A stretch of DNA of 34,555 bases from Clostridiales bacterium (GTDB taxonomy: Bacteria > Bacillota > Clostridia > Lachnospirales > Lachnospiraceae). How positions within the stretch are numbered: position 1 is the stretch's first letter; every line of letters starts with the position of its first letter. The notes under the pieces were generated by a model that was given only the letters and a program-made list of their open reading frames with translations, was not told the DNA's origin and searched no databases. A program made the position numbers and the translations under genes. The stretch is from positions 1-34,555 of the forward strand of contig JAQXKO010000013.1 in the NCBI GenBank assembly GCA_029010495.1. The letters are read 5' to 3'. This document shows, one piece after another, positions 14,538 to 21,499 of the stretch.

Positions 14538-15854
14538 TTATTCCTTCTTTAAAGAAATATTATCATTCTTTAACTCATCACCGTTTCCGTAAAGATAGAA
14601 ATTATATCTGATTAATCCATCACCATAAGATTTATTTGGTTCCTGTATCCAATCATTAACTCTTACATACATTCTAAATCCTTCTTCAACAAAACGGAAG
14701 CTCTCAAATGATGCTGTAAATGAATAATCGCCAACACTTTCTTCACCCTTGCCGGTTACCTTACCGGTAAATGTACCATCTGAATTGGCTGTAATTTCAA
14801 CAGATAAAGGATATTCTCCATTCTTTCCGGTAAACTTTCCGACAAATGGAATGGAAGTGAATTTGGCTTCACTATATGACAGAGATGAAATTGACCATCC
14901 GTCCTCTAAAGTATACCTGTATCTTACGGTAAATTTTGCAGTAAACTTGAAATTGTCATATTCGAATCCAATATCTGCAGGTTCAGCTGTGAAATACGTT
15001 TGTCCCTTCGGATCAGCGGCAGAACCGGAATAATCAGTAATCGTAATGTCTGAAAGCGGAATACTTTTGCCATAAATATACAGCGCATTGTCCGGATCTG
15101 AACCAAACTTCTTAATTTGTGCAATAAATGAATCCTTTGTCATTTCAAACTTGTAATTATCTGCATAGCTTGACGAAGACTTTGTAATTTTCTTTTCTTC
15201 CATATACCAGTTTCCGGCATGTTTAAATGTAATCTCGGTCTCAAATTCAACCTTTTTAATTCCTGACTCTCCCTTAAGCGTAGCAGTTACGACATCAGTC
15301 ATATTTTCTTCATTTAATTCATGTTTATCGATTTTTACTTCACAATCACTTCCGGAAACATATAAATCATCAACGTTATATGACATATTCTTAATGAGTT
15401 TTTCAGCTTCCTCGTCAGTTGTACCGCTGACAAGCTTCTGTGTCGTGCTTTCCTTATCAACACTTTTTGGCTTCCATTTCTTGCTGTCAGTAAGCCTAAA
15501 TGAAATATCAAATTCTGTTTCTGTTTCAACAGGTCCTTCAGTTACGAATAAAGAAGCTTTGACTGTAGCCTTATCCTTATCATCATTAAGTCTGCACTTG
15601 TTAATCTTCACTTCAGTCTTTACTTCTTTTTTAGGAGCAACATCACCCGAATCAGAATTTTCCGAATCAGCATCTTCCGATGCTGCGTCATCATCGTCGT
15701 CATCATCATCTTTGTCATCCTTGATGTAGCCTTCATCCTCTAATGCTTCTCTGACATCTGCCTCAGTTGGTTCTGCCACCTTACCGCAGCCGACAAAAAG
15801 CCCCATAACGAGTACAGAAACCAATGTAAATAATAATAGCTTATATTTCTTCAT
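14538..15854 (-). CDS. Lipoprotein of unknown function, paralog 2 of 3
   Basis: 438 residues; ATG with AGGAGGTTAAT in front. The signal peptide and lipobox (GLFVGC, Cys23) are nearly identical to paralog 1, as is the mature N-terminus (GKVAEPTEADVREALEDEGY). An Asp run (about residues 49-57) and a Ser/Glu/Asp linker follow. Then come the same three beta modules (INKCRLNDDKDKATVKAS; CEVKIDKHELNEENMTDVVT; ITDYSGSAADPKGQTYFTAE) and the C-terminal domain (FTGKNGEYPLSVEIT, then WIQEPNKSYGDG). The close match of signal and linker suggests a recent duplication; the modules have diverged more. The function is unknown. A sugar- or protein-binding surface role is possible but unsupported. Confidence 0.85.
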   Translation of the reverse strand: MKKYKLLLFTLVSVLVMGLFVGCGKVAEPTEADVREALEDEGYIKDDKDDDDDDDDAASEDADSENSDSGDVAPKKEVKTEVKINKCRLNDDKDKATVKASLFVTEGPVETETEFDISFRLTDSKKWKPKSVDKESTTQKLVSGTTDEEAEKLIKNMSYNVDDLYVSGSDCEVKIDKHELNEENMTDVVTATLKGESGIKKVEFETEITFKHAGNWYMEEKKITKSSSSYADNYKFEMTKDSFIAQIKKFGSDPDNALYIYGKSIPLSDITITDYSGSAADPKGQTYFTAEPADIGFEYDNFKFTAKFTVRYRYTLEDGWSISSLSYSEAKFTSIPFVGKFTGKNGEYPLSVEITANSDGTFTGKVTGKGEESVGDYSFTASFESFRFVEEGFRMYVRVNDWIQEPNKSYGDGLIRYNFYLYGNGDELKNDNISLKKE

Positions 15855-15896
15855 ATTAACCTCCTATGTATTATTTATAAAGAAAACTTTATATCG

Positions 15897-15925
15897 AATA
15901 TATCACACAAAATTCACATTGTCAA
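15897..15925 (-). promoter_or_regulatory. Promoter of lipoprotein gene 2
   Basis: Minus-strand TTGACA, 17-bp spacer ending TGTGTGA, TATATT. Confidence 0.75.
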
Positions 15926-15983
15926 CATGCATGGATTATTGATATCATATTTAAAGTATGTTTTCACACATAAAGCTTTTTCG

Positions 15984-16094
15984 TATGGTTTGCTGTCTCT
16001 TGTATGGTTTTGTGTCTCTTATATTGTTTGATGTCGATTATATGTTTGATGTCGATTATATGGTTGATGTCGATTATATGGTTTCTGTCAATTA
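15984..16094. repeat. Six-unit 18-19 bp tandem repeat
   Basis: Units start at 15984, 16003, 16022, 16041, 16059 and 16077 with consensus TATGGTTTGATGTCGATTA. The middle units are nearly identical and the outer ones are degenerate. The array fills the gap between the terminator of lipoprotein gene 3 and the promoter of lipoprotein gene 2. The 18-bp phase makes it read as FDVDYM repeats on the plus strand, but there is no ribosome binding site, so it is a DNA repeat rather than a gene. Confidence 0.85.
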
Positions 16095-16095
16095 T

Positions 16096-16134
16096 AAAAG
16101 GCACCTGCATGACAATTTGACATTACAGGCGCCT
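16096..16134 (-). terminator. Terminator of lipoprotein gene 3
   Basis: Minus-strand AAGGCGCCTG pairs with CAGGTGCCTT (10 bp, one G-U) around a partly structured 17-nt loop, followed by TTTTATAATT. Confidence 0.7.
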
Positions 16135-16170
16135 TGCTAATATTAAATCAATTTTCAGGCAAAATTCAAA

Positions 16171-17460
16171 CTACTGATTTCTCTTTGCATTCCAACGCTT
16201 CTGACCAACAATTTCCCAGTTGTTACCGTCAATCACGCCGACAAAATCCTCATAACGGTATTCATCACCGTTCGCCGGCTTCTGAATCCATTCTGAAAAA
16301 TCCACTCGGATGTTTATTTTTTCATCCTTTTCCTTATAGCTGTATACATAGCTGTCATATTTATAGGTTTCATCACCCTCCTGACATGTTACATGCACAA
16401 TAATACGGCTGTTGCTGTCCATTTTATCTGTAAATTCAATGGAATACTTTCTGCCGTCAGGCGCAGTACCCTCGTATATTCCGATAATCGGTGATTTTAA
16501 CCTTGTTACCATTACATTTGAAATATGGTCAATCTTCCATCCCTGATTATTAAAATAATAATATATATCACAGGACACATCCATATTAAATTTATCGATA
16601 TCAAAAGTAAATGTAGACGGTACTTTAAGGAAATCCGAACCATCCTGTTCAATGTTTGAATATGAATAATTGGTTATCTTGCCTTTATTTAATGCATAAT
16701 AAGATGTCATCATCGGAATTGAGTCGTTACTGTCCTTAAAAATCCAATAAAGCTCACCCCTTGTAGGCGAAAATCTGTAAGTATCGGAAATATCCGATCT
16801 GACAAACTCATCAATGCTTGCATTAATAAACTTCCATGTACCCTTCTTTTCCTGCTGATTATAGGTATATGCAAAAAATACATCACCGGTAAATTCATAT
16901 TTCTTACGGTCAATATTTGCGCTGAAAGTTATGGTTACCCTGTCGGAATAGCCAAGTGCATCAAGCTTGTGTTCAGTAATAACAAGCTTATAGAGAGTAG
17001 AATAATCAATAAACATTCCATTCGGAAGGTTGTAACTGATACCCTTAAGCGCCGACTTAATATTGCTATAGCTGATTTTTTTTACAAGTTTAATATTACT
17101 TCCGTTTGAGGGCGGTTCAAGTGTCATAACAGACGTACAATTCCATTTTGAATCCTGTCTTTTGAATTCAAGAGCATATCTTACATCTTCAGTAACGCAA
17201 TCATACGGAGTCGTAACAGTTACAAGATATTGCACATGGTCATTTGAAAAAGTTTTTCTTTCATCTATTTTGTAGGTGGAAACATTCTTTTCTTCATTGC
17301 CGTCAATACTGACCCTGCGCCATATAAAGCAGCCGTTACTGTCAAGCGCATTATAAATATTGGCATTGGTCGGCATCTCATTGTCGCATCCCGTAAACAG
17401 CACGCAAAATGCACCAATCATAAGCAATAACAATATTATTTTGCTAATGTGTCGTTTCAT
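16171..17460 (-). CDS. Lipoprotein of unknown function, paralog 3 of 3 (divergent)
   Basis: 429 residues; ATG with AGAGGAATATT in front. Signal peptide with lipobox LFTGC (Cys25), then EMPTNANIYNALDSNGC, the counterpart of the PTESDVREALEDEGY segment of the other two. It lacks their acidic linker. The three-module plan is kept: strands ending in SKWNCTSV, GTWKFINASI and QGWKIDHISN. So is the C-terminal domain (IIGIYEGTAPDGRKYSIEFT, then WIQKPANGDEYRY). Sequence identity to the other two is low, so this is the oldest copy. It is monocistronic, with its own promoter and terminator. The function is unknown. Confidence 0.82.
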   Translation of the reverse strand: MKRHISKIILLLLMIGAFCVLFTGCDNEMPTNANIYNALDSNGCFIWRRVSIDGNEEKNVSTYKIDERKTFSNDHVQYLVTVTTPYDCVTEDVRYALEFKRQDSKWNCTSVMTLEPPSNGSNIKLVKKISYSNIKSALKGISYNLPNGMFIDYSTLYKLVITEHKLDALGYSDRVTITFSANIDRKKYEFTGDVFFAYTYNQQEKKGTWKFINASIDEFVRSDISDTYRFSPTRGELYWIFKDSNDSIPMMTSYYALNKGKITNYSYSNIEQDGSDFLKVPSTFTFDIDKFNMDVSCDIYYYFNNQGWKIDHISNVMVTRLKSPIIGIYEGTAPDGRKYSIEFTDKMDSNSRIIVHVTCQEGDETYKYDSYVYSYKEKDEKINIRVDFSEWIQKPANGDEYRYEDFVGVIDGNNWEIVGQKRWNAKRNQ

Positions 17461-17568
17461 AATATTCCTCTATATAATTATGGCAAACGCCTTCTGTTCC
17501 ACACCTGATATGTTTCAGGCTGTTTTATTACTAATTCATCAATACACAGAGAATCAGATATCAGAAAT

Positions 17569-17597
17569 AATGTAACATAATCACAGAAAAAAGTCAA
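17569..17597 (-). promoter_or_regulatory. Promoter of lipoprotein gene 3
   Basis: Minus-strand TTGACT, 17-bp spacer, TACATT with an extended TGT. It predicts a leader of about 100 nt, in which I see no riboswitch. Confidence 0.65.
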
Positions 17598-17720
17598 GCA
17601 AAGCACCATTTCATCACAAAATGTTTAAGTTTATTTTTAACTTTTATTTCAATTGTTCCATAAACAAATAGTATTATGTTTTGCAGTTGAATCGAATCAG
17701 TATTATCTATAATTGAATAT

Positions 17721-17754
17721 AAAAAAAGACCATACATCCTAAGATGTATGGTCT
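17721..17754 (-). terminator. Terminator of the ABC transporter operon
   Basis: Minus-strand AGACCATACATC pairs with GATGTATGGTCT, a perfect 12-bp stem with a TTAG loop and a long T-run. Confidence 0.92.
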
Positions 17755-17770
17755 GATATTCGCAATAATA

Positions 17771-18637
17771 TTAGCCCTTTACGGAACCGGCTGCAACACC
17801 ACCAACGATATTCTTTGAAAGAATAAGGTAGATAACGATAACAGGGAAGATTGAGAATGCGATTGTCATGTAAACAACACCCATATCAAACTTCTTGAAG
17901 TCTGCTGAACGTAAATCTGCAATGAGGATTGGTAATGTCTTCTTCTTCTCTTCTGTAAGAATAAGAGCAGGAGTAAAGTAGTTATTCCAAGATCCTACGA
18001 ATGTGAAGATTGCCTGAACTGCTATAGCAGGTTTCATAATCGGAAGTATAATGCTGTTAAATGTTCTAACTTCTCCCGAACCATCAATACGAGCTGCCTC
18101 AATAATTTCAAGAGGAAGTGTAGAGTCCATATACTGCTTCATATAGAAGAATGATACAGGAGCAGCAATAGATGGAATAATGATTGGAATATAGCTGTCA
18201 ACAAGACCAATCTGGTTTAACATTGTAACAAAACCGAGTGTAGTAACCTGAGTAGGAATCATCATAACTGCAAGGATAAATGTGTATAATGCTTTCTTTA
18301 ATTTGAAATCATATGCATGGATAGCGTATGCTGTCATAGTTGAGAAATATACACAAAGGACTGCAGAACAGCCTGATGTAAAAATACTGTTAATCATACC
18401 TCTTACGAAATCCGAGGTAGATTTTCTCATGCCTGCCCAGTTCTTAAATGCATAGTTACTTGGTAACAAGCTAAAACCTGTTGTAAGGTCTGAATTACTT
18501 CTTGTCGCATTGATAAAAAGAATATAGAACCAAATAAGACAGAAGAATGATAAAATTGATAATACAACATAAGAAATTGTTCTTCTTGTATGTATATTTA
18601 AACCTTTTGAAAAATTCTGATTTTTTGCTCTAGCCAT
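17771..18637 (-). CDS. ABC transporter permease, MalG type (carbohydrate uptake)
   Basis: 288 residues; ATG with AGGAGGTAAGAC in front. Inner-membrane subunit with six predicted helices of the BPD_transp_1 fold. The EAA loop that docks the ATPase reads EAARIDGSGEVRTFNSIILP (about residues 190-210), and the C-terminal VAAGSVKG is typical of MalG-type (CUT1) permeases. It is the last gene of a three-gene importer with the MalF-type permease 10 nt upstream and the binding lipoprotein before that. No ATP-binding gene is in the cluster. In related Firmicutes a shared MsmX/MsmK-type ATPase serves such importers. Confidence 0.92.
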   Translation of the reverse strand: MARAKNQNFSKGLNIHTRRTISYVVLSILSFFCLIWFYILFINATRSNSDLTTGFSLLPSNYAFKNWAGMRKSTSDFVRGMINSIFTSGCSAVLCVYFSTMTAYAIHAYDFKLKKALYTFILAVMMIPTQVTTLGFVTMLNQIGLVDSYIPIIIPSIAAPVSFFYMKQYMDSTLPLEIIEAARIDGSGEVRTFNSIILPIMKPAIAVQAIFTFVGSWNNYFTPALILTEEKKKTLPILIADLRSADFKKFDMGVVYMTIAFSIFPVIVIYLILSKNIVGGVAAGSVKG

Positions 18638-18647
18638 GTCTTACCTC

Positions 18648-19574
18648 CTACTTAACCTTTGTTTTGTTATCGGAGAACTGGAATACTATGACACTGAGGA
18701 TACCGGTTAATACAAACAGAATAACTGAAATTGCACCGGCCATACCGTAATTCTTTGTAATCTTAATATATTCGTTAAGATACATAATAAGTGTCTTAGT
18801 TGTCTCCATAGGAGCACCAGAACCTTTAGTTAAAATCTGAGGAACATCAAACATCTGGAGACCACCGATAAGTGATGTAATCAATACATACACAAGTATT
18901 GGTCTGAGGAGTGGAAGTGTAATACGGAAGAACTTCTGGTTTGAAGTAGCACCGTCAACCTCAGCAGCCTCAAACAGTGAAACATCAATACCAAGCATAC
19001 CTGCAAGAAGAAGTATAGTCGTATTACCAAACCACATAATAAAGTTCATAAATCCGACAAGTCCGCGTGCACCTGCAGTATGGTCAAGGAAGATGTATGG
19101 TTCTTTAATAATATGTAATCCTGTAAGAATCTGATTGATAGGACCTCTTTCTGATGTCAATGTAAAGAATAACATTGCAAAAGCGGATGCCATGATAAGG
19201 TTCGGCAGGTAAATAACTGTCTTGAAGAATGATTCGCCCTTAAGCCTGAGTCTGTTATCAGAAAACCAAGCGCCAAGAAGCAATGATACTAAAATCTGTG
19301 GAACGAAACCGATAATCCACATGATAATAGTATTCTTAAAATATGTGAAAATATAACCATCATTGATTATCTGTGTATAGTTATTAATTCCGTTTGCGAA
19401 TGGTCCGTAATAAACAAGACCCATTCTGTAATAATCAAAAAAGCTGTAGTAAATTGTTGTAACAAGTGGCACTAACTGAAAGAGCAAATATACAACAATG
19501 AAAGGAATAAGGAAGATATAACCCCACTTATTATAGCTGACAGCCTTTGAATTACGAGTTTTACTCTGACTCAT
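18648..19574 (-). CDS. ABC transporter permease, MalF type (carbohydrate uptake)
   Basis: 308 residues from the ATG at 19572-19574, with GGAGGGTTGTTACA in front. Six predicted helices; the first contains IFLIPFIVVYLLFQLVPLVT and is followed by IYYSFFDY, usual for MalF/UgpA-type permeases without the extra N-terminal helices of E. coli MalF. The EAA loop is EAAEVDGATSNQKFFRITLP. It pairs with the MalG-type permease downstream. A strong hairpin with U-run separates it from the binding-protein gene, so the permeases are probably made at a lower level than the lipoprotein. Confidence 0.92.
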   Translation of the reverse strand: MSQSKTRNSKAVSYNKWGYIFLIPFIVVYLLFQLVPLVTTIYYSFFDYYRMGLVYYGPFANGINNYTQIINDGYIFTYFKNTIIMWIIGFVPQILVSLLLGAWFSDNRLRLKGESFFKTVIYLPNLIMASAFAMLFFTLTSERGPINQILTGLHIIKEPYIFLDHTAGARGLVGFMNFIMWFGNTTILLLAGMLGIDVSLFEAAEVDGATSNQKFFRITLPLLRPILVYVLITSLIGGLQMFDVPQILTKGSGAPMETTKTLIMYLNEYIKITKNYGMAGAISVILFVLTGILSVIVFQFSDNKTKVK

Positions 19575-19684
19575 TGTAACAACCCTCCAAATCACAGTTC
19601 ATTAACAGAGTTCGCAGTAAGCTTTCATACAACTAAAAATCTGCTGCCAGCTCTGCTAAACAATCCAACAAACTGCTTTGTAAT

Positions 19685-19721
19685 AAAAAACATGCCTGCC
19701 TGACCAAATCAGGCAGGCATG
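19685..19721 (-). terminator. Intra-operon terminator between binding protein and permeases
   Basis: CATGCCTGCCTGA and TCAGGCAGGCATG form a perfect 13-bp stem with a 5-nt loop; the minus strand continues with TTTTTT. No new promoter is obvious between it and the permease start, so partial read-through is expected. Confidence 0.88.
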
Positions 19722-19764
19722 ATATAAATCATCCAAATTAAATATTTAGATTTTAGAGCTTTAA

Positions 19765-21186
19765 TTACTCTGTCTTAAGGTTAGGGTAAACTACCTTGAT
19801 ATCCTTGTAGAATAACTTAAGAGCTTCATCATATGAACACTCACCAAGGAAGTAGTTCTTCATAGCCTGCTGGAACTTCTCGTTACATCCCTGATCATAA
19901 CCTGTAAGCTTTGAAAGGTCAATCTTGTCAGCTGACTTAGCGTAGAATGAAAGTGGGTTGATACCACCGAATACAGGTGATGAGTATTCAACTTCATTGC
20001 CGTCTGCATCCTGAACCTTCTTTGTTCCGTTAGCAAGTGCTTCCATAACTGGCTTGCTGTTTGTGAAGTCGTTATCCTTAACAACGATGTCAACTAAGAT
20101 ATCGTCTGTACATGTCATGTTGATCATGATCTTCTTAACGAGATCAGCATTATCTGTGAAATCGCATCCAGCGATCCATGTACCACCCCAGAAGAAGCCC
20201 TGAGGACCTTCAGTAGCACCCCAGCCGCCTTCGTAAGCGATAGAACCTTCTTTATCAGCTGCCATACAGAAGTTAATTAACCAAGCTGGTCCAAAGTAGC
20301 AGAATACCTTTCCTGTTGGATAGAAACCTGCACTCCAGTCATCTGACCAAAGGTCAGCTGTACCACAAGCCTTCATATCAACGAGCTTCTTTGTATCCTC
20401 AGCCCACTTCTTGATGTTAGCATCAACGTTAACCTTACCGTCTTCAACCCACTTTGTTGTTACGTTGTTTGAGTAAACACGATATGTATCGTTTGATGTA
20501 GCTGTCATCTTGTAGCCTGCGTCAACCATCTTCTGAGCTGTAGCAACATATGTATCCCAGTCAGCTACTGCCTTCTGAACTTCTGCCTGATCATCTGTGC
20601 CAAGAACTTCCTTAGCTGCTGCTCTGTTGTAGAAGAGGATACCAGGACATCCCTGCCATGAAAGACCCTTTAACTGGCCGTTAGCATCTGTTACAACGTC
20701 CTTTGTGTACTTGTACATGTTCTTTGTGTCATCAGCTGTAATGCCAAGCTTGTCAACTGGAACTGTGTAGTTAGAGTCAACATACTTAAGAGCGTAGTCA
20801 GCTTCCATAAGGAACATATCAATCTTATCATCAGCAGCTGCTGTAGCCTGCTTCTGAAGCTTCTCATCAAGGTTGTTCTGATATGCGTTGTTATCTGAAG
20901 CAACCTGTGTCCACTTAACTGTTACACCGTCAAGTGTTCCGAGTAATGGATCCTTCTCATCAGCCACATAACCTGGCATATGATCTTTCATTCTGTTGAT
21001 GAACTCATCGTTCCAAACATAAATGTTAAGAACCTTTCCTCCGTTTGAAACTGTGTACTCATGATTCTTATCTGAACCTGAACCACCAGTTGAGGAATTT
21101 GAATTTGAATCCTTGCTGCCGCATGCTGTGAACATTGAAGCAACCATAGCTGTTGTCAATAAGACACTTAATGCCTTCTTTCTCAT
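19765..21186 (-). CDS. Extracellular solute-binding lipoprotein of a sugar-type ABC importer
   Basis: 473 residues from the ATG at 21184-21186 with GGAGGTAAAAAAATT in front; an upstream extension is discounted. Signal peptide MRKKALSVLLTTAMVASM with lipobox FTAC (Cys22), then a Ser/Gly/Asn-rich linker. The mature protein starts LNIYVWNDEFINRM, usual for SBP_bac_1-type (CUT1) binding proteins. Trp- and Tyr-rich stretches such as WSDDWSAGFYPTG and WGGTWIAGC may line the sugar site. It captures the ligand outside the cell and hands it to the two permeases encoded downstream. The exact sugar cannot be told; no glycosidase lies next to it. The codon pattern suggests high expression. Confidence 0.92.
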   Translation of the reverse strand: MRKKALSVLLTTAMVASMFTACGSKDSNSNSSTGGSGSDKNHEYTVSNGGKVLNIYVWNDEFINRMKDHMPGYVADEKDPLLGTLDGVTVKWTQVASDNNAYQNNLDEKLQKQATAAADDKIDMFLMEADYALKYVDSNYTVPVDKLGITADDTKNMYKYTKDVVTDANGQLKGLSWQGCPGILFYNRAAAKEVLGTDDQAEVQKAVADWDTYVATAQKMVDAGYKMTATSNDTYRVYSNNVTTKWVEDGKVNVDANIKKWAEDTKKLVDMKACGTADLWSDDWSAGFYPTGKVFCYFGPAWLINFCMAADKEGSIAYEGGWGATEGPQGFFWGGTWIAGCDFTDNADLVKKIMINMTCTDDILVDIVVKDNDFTNSKPVMEALANGTKKVQDADGNEVEYSSPVFGGINPLSFYAKSADKIDLSKLTGYDQGCNEKFQQAMKNYFLGECSYDEALKLFYKDIKVVYPNLKTE

Positions 21187-21234
21187 AATTTTTTTACCTC
21201 CTAATTTAAAATACGAGTGCATTAATTTAGTCGC

Positions 21235-21247
21235 GGCGCTTTGCGCC
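21235..21247 (-). promoter_or_regulatory. GC-rich hairpin in the leader of the binding-protein gene
   Basis: GGCGC-AAA-GCGCC on the minus strand, in the transcribed leader about 50 nt upstream of the start codon. The 9-mer TGGCGCAAA also occurs in the leader of the Na/Pi gene (near 23302-23310). It may be an mRNA-stability element or operator half; the role is unknown. Confidence 0.35.
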
Positions 21248-21266
21248 AAACAACTTGGATAGCTAT

Positions 21267-21295
21267 ACTATATAACATATCAATAAAAATTACAA
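21267..21295 (-). promoter_or_regulatory. Promoter of the binding-protein gene
   Basis: Minus-strand TTGTAA, 17-bp spacer, TATAGT. The leader is about 75 nt. Confidence 0.65.
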
Positions 21296-21348
21296 GTGTT
21301 TTTTTCATTTTTTCTATGAAATTTGCACATATTTTTTTCGAGAGTGTA

Positions 21349-21387
21349 AAAATTCACTATTTTATCAATAAAAAATTAGTGAATTTT
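21349..21387. promoter_or_regulatory. 11-bp inverted repeat upstream of the ABC importer promoter
   Basis: AAAATTCACTA and TAGTGAATTTT are exact inverted copies separated by 17 bp, about 55-90 bp upstream of the -35. The spacing suits a dimeric activator or repressor, or an AT-rich cruciform. No U-run makes it a good terminator. Confidence 0.45.
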
Positions 21388-21432
21388 ATGTAAATATATA
21401 ATGCATTTTGTCTGTTCTGATAATATGGGATA

Positions 21433-21470
21433 CAAATCAAAACGGATGCCGCATATGCATCGGCATCCGT
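21433..21470 (-). terminator. Terminator of the Na/Pi cotransporter gene
   Basis: Minus-strand ACGGATGCCG pairs with CGGCATCCGT, a perfect 10-bp stem with a 9-nt loop, followed by TTTGATTTG. Confidence 0.8.
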
Positions 21471-21499
21471 ATTATTATTTTACGCCTTATTTTAACACA

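Noticed and set aside
15958-16140. Plus-strand 60-codon frame with FDVDYM repeats
   Set aside because: No ribosome binding site, no promoter, and the repeats are explained by the 18-bp DNA tandem array lying in an intergenic gap.
21235-21247. GGCGCAAAGCGCC as a terminator
   Set aside because: Only a 5-bp stem, inside a leader and without a U-run on the minus strand.
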